Shown: positions 1 through 9,900 of the stretch, piece after piece
Position numbering within the stretch: position 1 is the first letter of the stretch
How the letters are laid out: every line of letters begins with the position of its first letter
NCBI GenBank assembly: GCA_947169245.1
Contig: CAMVPA010000004.1
Location: forward strand, 1 to 64,000
Direction of reading: 5' to 3'
DNA: 64,000 nt
Origin: an uncultured Prevotellaceae bacterium
Lineage (GTDB): Bacteria > Bacteroidota > Bacteroidia > Bacteroidales > Bacteroidaceae
Notes under the pieces: model-generated
Seen by the model: only the letters and a program-made list of their open reading frames with translations
What the model was told of the DNA's origin: nothing
Database searches by the model: none
Made by a program: the position numbers and the translations under genes

Positions 1-1560
1 TTCAGGCATTCTCAAACGAACATTAATCAATTCCGATTTTTATCGGACAGCAATAATTATAAATTGAAAAAAGTGACCATCGAGCTCGAAGATGAACAAC
101 AATGGCATTTTATTTTAATAAACAAAGATGACAGAGTTGGAGTGGCCAATAAGAATGGAAACATTATTATATCTCCACGCTTCAACAAATTGCTTTACGT
201 TCCAGAGCTTACCGCTGGATATAGTACTTTCAAGGCATCTAAAGACGCTGTCACGGATTTGACGGTTTATCATCCTGCAAGAATAGCACACTTTGAGGGA
301 CGTTCTTTTTACTTTAAGAACCAATATGATTCTGAAAGGAACAGATGCGAAGTGGGATTGGAAAAATACTGCATCATGGATATGTCAGGAAAAGTGTTAT
401 GTGATGAAATGGACTACATAATGACCAGCTTTCCTGGTTATTACGGAATTGGTGTTTACTCTTTACCAGATTGGCAACAAGAAGCACATTTGTCGAATCC
501 ATTAAAAAACCGTCTTGTGGGACTGATGACATCAACAGGAGAAATTCTTTTAGAACCCATTTATGATGAGATATCTCTAACAAGAGACCTTTGTCATTTT
601 GTGCGCACGATTGATGGCGTTAAAAAAGAAGGTGCATTCCTGTTGAATACACCAAATGAAATACTTCCTGCCATCTTTCATAAATGCAATTACAAAGACG
701 GGAAATGGATGGTTATGAACAATCAAAACGATTCTTGGGCAGAATTCCATCCGTCACAATCAGCATTATCAAAGACAGTAGAATACAGAGACGATGGTGA
801 ACGTTATTATGAGCAAGGAAAATATGATGATGTAATAAAATTCTATGCAGAAAAAGGAATAGATGCTGCTTGGGCAAAATTCTTCACTGGAAAAGCTTTT
901 CAGCAAAAAGCTGAAAGTGAAATGGATGTCGCAAGAAACTTTTGGGGAGATGCAACATTTCATAGTAAAACAGAAATACCATTTATCGACTGGGATATGA
1001 TTAAGTCACAATATGAAGTAGCAAAATTACTATTTGAGCAGTATTTAAATGAAGACAGCACTTATTATGAGCAAGCTAAGAAAGGTATTTCCTATTGCGA
1101 TGATGAGATTTTCTCCATTAGCCATGAAATTCCTCAGAAACAATTCCAAAAGACCATCCAACGAGTTCAGCAGGAAGCTGCAGAACGCAAACAAAGAAAT
1201 CTCGAGAGACAACAAAGGCAGGCAGCCATAGCAAACAGTATTATTACTGGTTTTATTGGTAGTATCATGGGGCGTTATGGAGGTAACCAGACTTCCTCAA
1301 AAGCGTCTTCGTCATCTTCAAGTACAACACAAACTGTCAGTAGTTCATCAAGCGATATAAGTTCGTCCTCAACAATTTCGTCAACCCCTCAAAAGAAGAA
1401 ATGTAGAGTTTGCAATGGTACGGGACGAGAACCGCATGAAACCTATTTGGGAAGTTCATCTGATGGTAAGAAGAAATGGTGTGGTGATTGCGGTAAAGAA
1501 GTTTACGTAGGCCATTCTCATAAGACTTGTAGCTTATGCCATGGATCTGGATTATATTAA
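1..1560 (+). CDS. WG-repeat-like protein with C-terminal DnaJ-type CxxCxGxG zinc-binding motifs (5' partial)
   Basis: ORF 64-1560 stays open in frame back to base 1 (FRHSQTNINQFRFLSDSNNYKLKK...), so the true start lies outside the window; WG-like N-term (VGVANKNGNIIISPRF), Ser-rich linker, CRVCNGTG...CSLCHGSG. Confidence 0.75.
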   Translation, partial: FRHSQTNINQFRFLSDSNNYKLKKVTIELEDEQQWHFILINKDDRVGVANKNGNIIISPRFNKLLYVPELTAGYSTFKASKDAVTDLTVYHPARIAHFEGRSFYFKNQYDSERNRCEVGLEKYCIMDMSGKVLCDEMDYIMTSFPGYYGIGVYSLPDWQQEAHLSNPLKNRLVGLMTSTGEILLEPIYDEISLTRDLCHFVRTIDGVKKEGAFLLNTPNEILPAIFHKCNYKDGKWMVMNNQNDSWAEFHPSQSALSKTVEYRDDGERYYEQGKYDDVIKFYAEKGIDAAWAKFFTGKAFQQKAESEMDVARNFWGDATFHSKTEIPFIDWDMIKSQYEVAKLLFEQYLNEDSTYYEQAKKGISYCDDEIFSISHEIPQKQFQKTIQRVQQEAAERKQRNLERQQRQAAIANSIITGFIGSIMGRYGGNQTSSKASSSSSSTTQTVSSSSSDISSSSTISSTPQKKKCRVCNGTGREPHETYLGSSSDGKKKWCGDCGKEVYVGHSHKTCSLCHGSGLY

Positions 1561-1752
1561 GTAAGTGACTCAATACTTTCAGAAGGTGTCATTTATTGGA
1601 CGTCTACAGAGTATAATGCAGAAGAGGCTGTAACCATACGATTCAACAGCAATTTTGGAGCAGATGTTTGGCATTACGAAAAAGACACCATCAGCATAAA
1701 GATGGCCAGTGGCAGAAAAAAGATGAGCGCCAGGGCCTTCTATGCGTTTTAG
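1561..1752 (+). pseudogene. C-terminal remnant of a Fibrobacter-major/FISUMP-like surface domain
   Basis: Same frame directly after the stop at 1560: VSDSILSEGVIYWTSTEYNAEEAVTIRFNSN...SARAFYAF*; WTSTE...RAF pattern resembles FISUMP domain ends; no start codon. Confidence 0.45.
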
Positions 1753-1797
1753 CAATTGAAGATGTGCACCATCATAGAAGTTCCCACTATCCAAACA

Positions 1798-1838
1798 AAC
1801 GCCCCGGCTCACAGTTTCCGAGTCGGGGCGTTTTGAGC
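1798..1838. terminator. GC-rich hairpin, probable rho-independent terminator
   Basis: AAACGCCCCGGCTC...GAGTCGGGGCGTTTT inverted repeat. Confidence 0.7.
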
Positions 1839-1972
1839 AGTCATGAGTTCTCTGTGGTCGAAGGTGAGGTTGTCGGTGTAGCCGAATTGGCGAGAGAGAT
1901 CGAGGATATATTCATGTTTCAGTATATCTCTAAACTCTATCTCGTTCATCGTTATTTGATAGAATTGTTATG

Positions 1973-3544
1973 TCAATTCTTATCTGATTGTAATTCGTTC
2001 AACAGTTTCAGCACTTCTAATCCCAACTCTGTCAGAAGGTATTTCTGCAGGGGGTGACGGGGATTGTCTGGGTGGGTATTTTTTATAAGATTTGCAGCCA
2101 ATACCGGATTAATAACTTTTCTCACAAAAGATCTTCTTGAGGTTGCAGAAAGTGTAATCATTATTTCAGAAAGAGAAGTTTCTTTCTCGCAAACACGCAA
2201 AACTGCGCATAGTTGCTTGGGCAATATTTGCGCAAGATCTGGAAAATTCTTGGCAAACTTATTTATAACCTCTTGATTATCAATAGGCATGAAATCCTCT
2301 TTAACTTGGGCAAGCTTGGGCAAGTTCATCTCGTTAGGTTCTCTGACCACAACGCTGAAGGCCGTCAGATAGTTGACATTAAACTCCGCTACAGGGCTAT
2401 TGTTTTCCTTCATTAGTTCCTGCACATCACCCACTCCATGATTAAACATATTCACATAATTCAGCGTCTTCATCATCCCTGCCACTACGCTGTTGCGATA
2501 GTCGTTCACGTGCGGAAAATTCTCGGGTCGCGCCTGTCCGTAGAGGCCGCCAGGATTCATAATTTCGATGTAGTTATCATACTGATACAGACGCGTTGGC
2601 ATGTTCGCCTGATAATCGCGGTGCATCACGGCGTTCATCATCAGCTCGCGCAGGGCCTTATAAGGATAGTTCACCACATCCTTCTCGCGCAGGATGCTGA
2701 TAGGAACAGGGCGTTTGGTAATAATGCCGTCACGGATGAAGTTCTCCAGTTCCGGCAGAATCTTATACAGGCACCCCTCAAATCTCCGTTCGTTCAGAAT
2801 TGCTCCGCCGTTGGTACTACCCTTGAAATGCACATACTGGATGTAAGCTCCCGGCATGAAGTACTTTGAATTCCGTCCAAACATAATCAATGCTGCGAAT
2901 GTCGGACAATCCCACTGCATATTGAACAGGTGCAGCGAAGCCAGCTGCTCCTTCAGCGGTCGCTTGTCGTTAGCCAGCGTTTCCTCATCGATGGCCTTTG
3001 GCATATATTCCCTAACAATGGTATCCACGTCAATATCGTCCAACTTTGCTTCCCGGCAGGGGCGAGTGTCGAACGTAGGCAGGCTTGCAGCACAACGCTC
3101 TACCAGTATTCGCTCCTCTTCTGCACTGGCTATGTCGCGACGAGACCCTATGCGGATAAACGTACGACCACGATAGCGAACTGGCGTATCGAACGATGGA
3201 GTCACCTCTACCACCAGCACGTCACCTTCCTCTGTCACTACTTTCTCTGTGCTCATCACCGGCAGCGGCAGGATGTTTCCGTCGGAGCGGATACCGCTGA
3301 TCTTCTTCATCAGCGCATCATCCACCTTCAACCCATCTATCTGTCCGTTGTTCTTCACGCCTATCAGCAGATAACCTTTCTTCCGCGAGCCAGGCATGTC
3401 ATTGGCAAAGGCGCATATCGCCTCTTGGAACTTATCCATGTCACCCGTCGAGGTCGTCAGCTCGATGCGGTAGTTCTCATTGGTTGCTATGATCTCACGT
3501 AATTCTTCTTGCGTCATATCCGTAGTCTTAAATTCTTGGGACAA
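1973..3544 (-). CDS. AlbA_2/Schlafen-like ATP-binding DNA-binding protein
   Basis: 523 aa; N-term ENYRIELTTSTGDMDKFQEAICAFAND..., KKGYLLIGVKNNGQIDG, C-terminal ALRELMMNAVMHRDY. Confidence 0.8.
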   Translation of the reverse strand: MSQEFKTTDMTQEELREIIATNENYRIELTTSTGDMDKFQEAICAFANDMPGSRKKGYLLIGVKNNGQIDGLKVDDALMKKISGIRSDGNILPLPVMSTEKVVTEEGDVLVVEVTPSFDTPVRYRGRTFIRIGSRRDIASAEEERILVERCAASLPTFDTRPCREAKLDDIDVDTIVREYMPKAIDEETLANDKRPLKEQLASLHLFNMQWDCPTFAALIMFGRNSKYFMPGAYIQYVHFKGSTNGGAILNERRFEGCLYKILPELENFIRDGIITKRPVPISILREKDVVNYPYKALRELMMNAVMHRDYQANMPTRLYQYDNYIEIMNPGGLYGQARPENFPHVNDYRNSVVAGMMKTLNYVNMFNHGVGDVQELMKENNSPVAEFNVNYLTAFSVVVREPNEMNLPKLAQVKEDFMPIDNQEVINKFAKNFPDLAQILPKQLCAVLRVCEKETSLSEIMITLSATSRRSFVRKVINPVLAANLIKNTHPDNPRHPLQKYLLTELGLEVLKLLNELQSDKN

Positions 3545-3620
3545 AAGTAATGAAAATATTTGTAAGTACCAAATTTCGGAGCAGCGAATTCAAAGCGTAG
3601 ATTCTCACAAAAACAAAATA

Positions 3621-5126
3621 TCACATTAACGGTTTTGAAAGTTCCACCTGTGTCTTCGGCCAGTTGACGAGATAGAGTTGCTGGGTGGCGCGGGTGAAGG
3701 CGGTGTAGAGCCAGTGGTAGTATTCGGGGGTGAGCATGTCGTCGGTCATGTAGCCCTGGTCAACGTAGACATGTGCCCACTGGCCGCCTTGCGCCTTGTG
3801 GCAGGTGACTGCGTAGGCAAACTTCACCTGCAGGGCGTTGTAGTAGCGGTCTTCCTTGAGTTTTTTCAGTCGGTCGGCCTTGCGGGGAATGTCGGCGTAG
3901 TCAGCCATCACGCGTTCGAAGAGCTGCTGTTGCTGCTCGCCAGTGAGTGCGGGTGCCTCGCTGGTAAGGGTGTCGAGGAGTACGGTGGCGGTAAGCTCGA
4001 AGTCGTCGTAGTCGGGGAACGTCATGGTGACATCGGCAAAGCGGAAGCCATGCTGTTCATGAACGTTACGGACGCGCTGGACGACAGCGATGTCGCCGTT
4101 GGCGATGAAGGAGTTCTCTATCCAATGATAGTTGTTCTTCACAATCATGAGACGGTCGCCGCGACAGAGTTCATCCTCGCGGTCGAGGATGGTGCGGCGG
4201 ATGCCCTCATTGTAGATGTTCGCCCGCTTGTTGCTACGGGTAACGACGATGGTGTCGTCGAGGCCCGCACGACTGTAGCTGGTAGCGAGCTGCTCAATGA
4301 GCTCGTCGCCAGGGACGACGCGGATGTCGGAGAAGCCATTGACTCTTATCGAGGGTACGGGGGGGCGGGGGTACGGGGGGGCGAGGGCACCTTGCACGCC
4401 ACTCAATTCAGCCTCCGAACTATTCTCGCACCCACGTGCCCCCGTCCCCCCGTACCTTCGAATACGCGTGGCGTTAAACAGGATTCCCGACTCGGCGGCC
4501 TGACGGAGCACCTCATTGAGGGTAGCCTCGTAGACGTGGAGGTCATAGCCACGGAGACAGGCGGCACTGAGGGCAGGGCTCTCCGTCTCACCCACGGGCG
4601 GCAGCTGGGCATGGTCGCCGATGAGAAGCAGGCGACAGCGTTGACCGCCGTAGACGAACTGCAGAAGATCATCGAGCAGACCGCTTCCACCGAAGGACTC
4701 GCTGCCGCTGAGACTAACCATCGAGGCCTCATCGACAATGAAGAGAGTGTCTTGGGCTACGTTGTAGTTTAGCGAAAAACCGCCCTCCAAGGACTTCTGG
4801 CGGTAGATGCGCCGGTGGATGGTGTAGGCGGGCTGTCCGGCATACAGCGAAAAGACCTTGGCGGCACGTCCCGTCGGGGCCATCAGCACCATTTTCTGGT
4901 GCAGAGCCATCATGGCACGCACAATGGCAGCAGCAAGTGTCGTTTTACCAGTACCAGCGGCACCACGCAGGATCATGACCGATGGCTGATGAGTCAAGGG
5001 TGATGATTGAGGGGAAGTAGAAGAGGCGAAAAAGTCGGCAAACACACCGATTGCCTGCTCCTGTTCCACCGTCGGAGGAAAGCCAAAAGCCTGTCGGATA
5101 TGATATTTTAACTCATCAGTTACCAT
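3621..5126 (-). CDS. RecD-like AAA ATPase / helicase (ATP-dependent exodeoxyribonuclease-like)
   Basis: Walker A GAAGTGKTT, DEASM, VTCHKAQGGQWAHVYVD, YTAFTRAT; contains an in-frame repeat insertion near 4350-4462. Confidence 0.88.
   Translation of the reverse strand: MVTDELKYHIRQAFGFPPTVEQEQAIGVFADFFASSTSPQSSPLTHQPSVMILRGAAGTGKTTLAAAIVRAMMALHQKMVLMAPTGRAAKVFSLYAGQPAYTIHRRIYRQKSLEGGFSLNYNVAQDTLFIVDEASMVSLSGSESFGGSGLLDDLLQFVYGGQRCRLLLIGDHAQLPPVGETESPALSAACLRGYDLHVYEATLNEVLRQAAESGILFNATRIRRYGGTGARGCENSSEAELSGVQGALAPPYPRPPVPSIRVNGFSDIRVVPGDELIEQLATSYSRAGLDDTIVVTRSNKRANIYNEGIRRTILDREDELCRGDRLMIVKNNYHWIENSFIANGDIAVVQRVRNVHEQHGFRFADVTMTFPDYDDFELTATVLLDTLTSEAPALTGEQQQQLFERVMADYADIPRKADRLKKLKEDRYYNALQVKFAYAVTCHKAQGGQWAHVYVDQGYMTDDMLTPEYYHWLYTAFTRATQQLYLVNWPKTQVELSKPLM
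4351..4462 (-). repeat. Family-1 core-plus-arms repeat inside recD-like gene
   Basis: Core CACCTTGCACGCCACTCAATTCAGCCTCCGAACTATTCTC with G/C-rich complementary arms. Confidence 0.85.
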
Positions 5127-5139
5127 TGATTACAAATAA

Positions 5140-5162
5140 TATTTGTACCTTTGCAGCCGCAA
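5140..5162 (-). promoter_or_regulatory. Probable Bacteroidota-type promoter region between divergent genes
   Basis: Duplicated GCAAAGATACGAAAAG / GCAAAGTTACGAAAAG (reverse-strand TAnnTTTGC) at 5158-5180 and 5243-5260. Confidence 0.35.
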
Positions 5163-5281
5163 AGATACGAAAAGTTGAGTGCAAAACAAAGAAACTCGTT
5201 TCTTTTTTTGCCGAAACGGAGTATCTTCGCCATCTTTGATGGCAAAGTTACGAAAAGACGAAAGCAGAACAAAAAAACTGA

Positions 5282-5380
5282 ATGAGAGTCACAAACCGAC
5301 AGATAAATATCGTTCTGGTGCTGACAGCCGCCGCTCTGCTGGCCGTCTGCATTGCCAGCGTGCTGTCGGCGGTTGAGTGA
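5282..5380 (+). CDS. Small single-TM peptide (32 aa)
   Basis: MRVTNRQINIVLVLTAAALLAVCIASVLSAVE*; hydrophobic helix directly upstream of DUF3822 gene. Confidence 0.45.
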   Translation: MRVTNRQINIVLVLTAAALLAVCIASVLSAVE

Positions 5381-5403
5381 AAAGCGACGGTGATTAGAGA
5401 TAT

Positions 5404-6222
5404 ATGGAAGAAGCAGGAACCAACAGAACAAGACAGCGACTGACCATCCGCATCAGCCGTAACAGTCTGTCGTTCGCGGCCATCGACACGAGTGCCGAGG
5501 CCGAGAACCCCATTTCCTTCGAGCCATGCGCGGTAAAGAACGGCATCTCAATGGCGGCCAACCTGCGCGAGGCTTTCAAGGGAGCCGAGCTGCCGGCCAT
5601 CGGCATGACCAAGGCTCGGGTGCTGGTCGATGCTCCGGTGCTGATGACCCCCGTGGAGCTGTTTGACGAGCACACCATGGCGATGACCTACCATCATGCC
5701 TATCCGCATACGGAACAGGAGGCTGTGCTCTACAACGTACTGCCCGACCTGAACGCCGTCGCCGTCTTCGCCATCAACCGCGACCTGAAGATGGTCATCG
5801 ACGACCACTTCGACGATGTACAGTTCATTGCAGCGCTGACACCCGTCTGGCGCCACCTGCACCAACGCTCGTTCACCGGCCAGCGGAACAAGCTGTTCGG
5901 CTACTTCCATGACCAGAAGGTGGACATCTTCGCCTTCCGACAGAACCGTTTCAAGTTCTGCAACCAGTTTGACACCAACCACGCCCACGACGCCCTCTAC
6001 TTCCTGCTCTACGTCTGGAAGCAGCTCATGCTCGACCCCAGACAGGACGAGATGCACCTGGTAGGCGACATACCCGACCGGGAGCAACTGACAGAAGAGC
6101 TGAAGAAATATATCCAGAAGGCTTACGTCATCAACCCGTCGGCCGACTTCAACCGTGCACCGGCAACACAGATCAACGGTATGCCCTACGACCTGATGAC
6201 GCTGTTCACGAAGGGACGGTGA
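5404..6222 (+). CDS. DUF3822 family protein
   Basis: 272 aa, located immediately before rsmD as commonly seen in Bacteroidota. Confidence 0.75.
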   Translation: MEEAGTNRTRQRLTIRISRNSLSFAAIDTSAEAENPISFEPCAVKNGISMAANLREAFKGAELPAIGMTKARVLVDAPVLMTPVELFDEHTMAMTYHHAYPHTEQEAVLYNVLPDLNAVAVFAINRDLKMVIDDHFDDVQFIAALTPVWRHLHQRSFTGQRNKLFGYFHDQKVDIFAFRQNRFKFCNQFDTNHAHDALYFLLYVWKQLMLDPRQDEMHLVGDIPDREQLTEELKKYIQKAYVINPSADFNRAPATQINGMPYDLMTLFTKGR

Positions 6223-6284
6223 GTGGTGAAAGGTGATGGGTGATGGGTGAGAGGTGATGGATAATGGGTGAAGGGAGAATAGAT

Positions 6285-6950
6285 ATGAGGATCATAACGG
6301 GAAAATATAAGGGACGGCACTTCGACGTGCCACGCACGTTCAAGGCGAGGCCCACGACGGACTTCGCCAAGGAGAACATCTTCAACGTGCTGACGGGCTA
6401 CCTCGACTTCGAGGGCGCCACAGCCCTCGACCTCTTCTCGGGAACCGGCAGCATTACGCTGGAGCTACTGTCGCGAGGCTGCAGCCGTGTCATCAGCGTT
6501 GAGCAAGACCGCGACCACCACCGTTTCATCTGCGACTGTCTGAAGAAGCTGAACACCTCCCCCGCCCCCTCCAAAGGAGGGGAGGCGTTGGCACAACCAA
6601 AAGCAGATTCCGTCAGGTCCTCCTCCCCCTCGGGGAGGTCGGGAGAGGTTGTTCTGCCTCTCCGTGCTGATGCTTTCCGCTTCATCAAGAGCTGCAAGCA
6701 GCAGTTTGACTTCATCTTTGCCGACCCGCCCTATGCCCTCAAGGAGCTGCCCACGATTCCGCAGCTCATCTTCGACCACCACCTGCTGACGGACGACGGT
6801 GTCTTTGTCTTCGAGCACGGCAAGGACCACGACTTCAGCGCCATGCCGCAGTTTGTGGAGCACCGCAGCTACGGCAGTGTGAATTTCTCGATTTTCAGGA
6901 GAGAAGGAGCAAGGAGTGAAGGAGTAAGTAAAGAAGGAGAGGAAGAGTAA
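6285..6950 (+). CDS. rsmD: 16S rRNA (guanine966-N2)-methyltransferase RsmD, with internal repeat insertion
   Basis: MRIITGKYKGR...TTDFAKENIFNVL, DLFSGTGSITLELLSRG, FADPPYAL; ATG at 6285 in frame within the 6264 ORF. Confidence 0.92.
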   Translation: MRIITGKYKGRHFDVPRTFKARPTTDFAKENIFNVLTGYLDFEGATALDLFSGTGSITLELLSRGCSRVISVEQDRDHHRFICDCLKKLNTSPAPSKGGEALAQPKADSVRSSSPSGRSGEVVLPLRADAFRFIKSCKQQFDFIFADPPYALKELPTIPQLIFDHHLLTDDGVFVFEHGKDHDFSAMPQFVEHRSYGSVNFSIFRREGARSEGVSKEGEEE

Positions 6951-6989
6951 GGAGAAAGATAAAAGAGAATTATTAATCAAACCAATAAC

Positions 6990-9900
6990 ATGTTATCATT
7001 ATTACTTTCAACTATTCTGGTCATCAACGAACTGATGACATCCAACGCGGGGGCTGTTGCTAACGGAGAGCCCGTCTTAAGCCCTGCCTACAACTTCGAC
7101 AGCTGGATCGAAGTGTACAATCCTGGCGACCAAGCCGTGAACCTGGCAGGAATGTACTTGAGTAACGACGAACAGAACCTGAAGCTCTGGCAGATGCCCA
7201 GCAACATGGGTAGCGTGCCCGCCAAGGGATACAAGGTCATTTGGCTGGGTTCCAACGATATCAAACTTGGAAGCAAAGCGGACGCTATCGGTCTGAAACA
7301 GGCACCGTTCAAGCTCGACTGCGACGGTGGCACCATCTACCTGAGCGACAAAAACGGCAAGCTCGTATTCAGCCAGGCTTACCCTGCCGGCAAGAGTCGC
7401 ACATCATGGGCGCGCAAGACTGTAGACGGCGACGAGTGGGGATGGACTGCCGACGCCACACCCGGCGAGAGCAACGCTGGAGCCGTATTTGCAGAGGAGC
7501 GTCTCGATGCCCCCGTTGTCAGTCAGGGCAGCACAGTGTTCAACGGTACGCTCAACGTGAAGGTCGCCATTCCCGATGGTGCCACGCTGATGTATACTAC
7601 CGATGGCAGTCTGCCGCTACCGCCCGACCCCGAGGCTCCCGAGCTTCCCTGGATAGAGCAAGTGAACAACGGCAACTGCGAAGGCACTAATGCCAGCAAC
7701 CTCCTCAGCAAGAACGGCGAGAGCACCAGCATTGTGAAGAAAATTACCGCCGGCGCCGGCGTCAACGGCACACGCGGCATCAAGGTTCACGCCGTGGCCA
7801 ACGCCACCAAAGCGTCGCAAACACAGTTCTATGTCTATACCCCCAACTACACTTGGAAGACGGACGACCACTTCCGCTTCCGCATGAAGGTGCGCGCCGA
7901 CAAGGCCGCCCGAATCACCGCCATAGCCCAGAAGAAGTATGGCGAGGACATCGGCAACGGTGTCAGCATGCTGGCAGGCTCTTACGATGTCACCACCGAG
8001 TGGCAGGAGATTGTCTTCGAGGGCACCCTCTCTGCCGAACAAGCCGGCGAAGAGCAGAGCGGCGGTAGCTGGGGATGGGGCTGGGGATGGCCCACCACGA
8101 GCTACACTCTGAAGACCATTGCCTTCAACCTGAACGAAGATAAGAAGCTGGAGAACAACTACTACTTCGACGAGATTTCGTGGGAGTCGCTGCCCGACGG
8201 CTATGTCGAAGACCCCAACAAGGAGAGCAAGGACGGTGTCTTCACCATCGCCTCGACCACTAACCTGACGTTCCGTCTGTTCAAGGACGGCTTCCTGCCC
8301 AGCGTTCCCGTGACACGCTCGTACATCAAGACCTCGAGCAAGTACACGTTGCCCGTCATCTCGATTGTGGGCGACAAGAGATACTTCACTGACCCGAAAT
8401 ACGGCTTCGACTGCGACGGCGACGGCACCAACGGAAAGACCGGCAACGGCCAGAACTCCAAGAAGAACTACAACCAGGACTGGGACCGCCCCGTGAACTT
8501 CAGCTATCTGAGCCCTGAGGGCGAAATGCTGTTCAACCAGGATGTCAACATCAAGGTATCGGGCGGTTGGACCCGTGCCCAGAACTTCCGCTCGTTCAAG
8601 CTGAAGGCCAGTAAGATTTTCGACGGCCAGAACCGCTTCGACTACTCGTTCTTCCCGCAGAAGCCCTACATCCGCAGCAAGACGTTGCTGGTGCGCAACG
8701 GCGGTAACGACATGTACACCCATCAGGCACGCTTCATGGATCCCGCCTTGGAGACCATCATCCAGCGCTCGGGCATCGATGTCGACGTGCAGTCGTACGT
8801 ACCCGTTATAGAATATGTGAACGGCCAGCTGCGCGGCGTGCTGAACCTGCGCGAGCCCAACAACGACGACTTCGCCTATGCCAACTGGGCCTACGACGAC
8901 GAGGAGATCGATGCCTTCGAGAACCTTGAGATAAAGAATGGCGACGACGTCGTCATCAACCGCATCTTCGAGCTCGGCAAGCAAATCAATGAGGAGGGAG
9001 CCTACGAGGAGCTGAAGACACTGCTCGACATCGACGAGTTCACGCGCTACATGGCCATCACCATGTTCCTCGACAACGACGACTGGCCCAACAACAACAT
9101 GAAGGCCTACCGTAGCCGCAACGACGGCCGCTACCGCTTCGTCAGCTTCGACCTCGACTACGCCTTCGCCCTGCGAGGCTTCAACACCGACAAGTATAAC
9201 GGCGTCGACGACCCCTTCACCTATTTCCTCCGTTTCAAGGACGCCAGCACCGTCAGCGGTGAAGCCAACAAGAACCGCGAGGTGGTGCGCCTGCTGCTGA
9301 ACCTCATGGGTCACGACGAATTCCGCCGTAAGTTCATCGACACCTTCTGTCTGGTGGCAGGCAGCGTCTTCGAGCCTACCCGTGCCGGCAAGATTGTCGA
9401 CGAACTGCTGAACAACGTAAAACCCATGTGCGACCTCATGAAGCAGCAGGGCATCAACGACGGACATAATCCGCAGAATTCAGCACAGAAAATCAAGGAC
9501 AAGCTGAAGGACCGCGCTAAGAACATGACCGACTGCTTGCAGAAGAAGTTCTCCTATGCCAAGCTTACCGGTGTCACACGCCAGTCGGTCACGCTCAGCA
9601 CCAATGCCGACGGCGCCCGCCTGTTCGTCAATGGCCTCGAGGTGCCCTACGCCGACTTCAAGGGCTACCTCTTCGCTCCCGTCACTCTGCGTGCCGAGGC
9701 TCCTGCCGGCTACCGTTTCACGGGCTGGAAGAAGGGTAGCGACATCATCAGCACAGACACTGAGATGAGCCTGCCCAGCGGCACCGTCAGCCTGACGGCC
9801 ACATTCGTCAAGCTCAGCGACGGCGACCTCGCCGCCCAGGGCATCACCCCCGTACGCATCAACGAGGTGAGCGCCGACGACGGCATCTACGTCAACGACT

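Noticed and set aside
7617-9467. 616-aa minus-strand ORF opposite the CotH gene
   Set aside because: Shadow ORF of a GC-rich gene; low-complexity Val/His/Leu composition and no recognisable domain.
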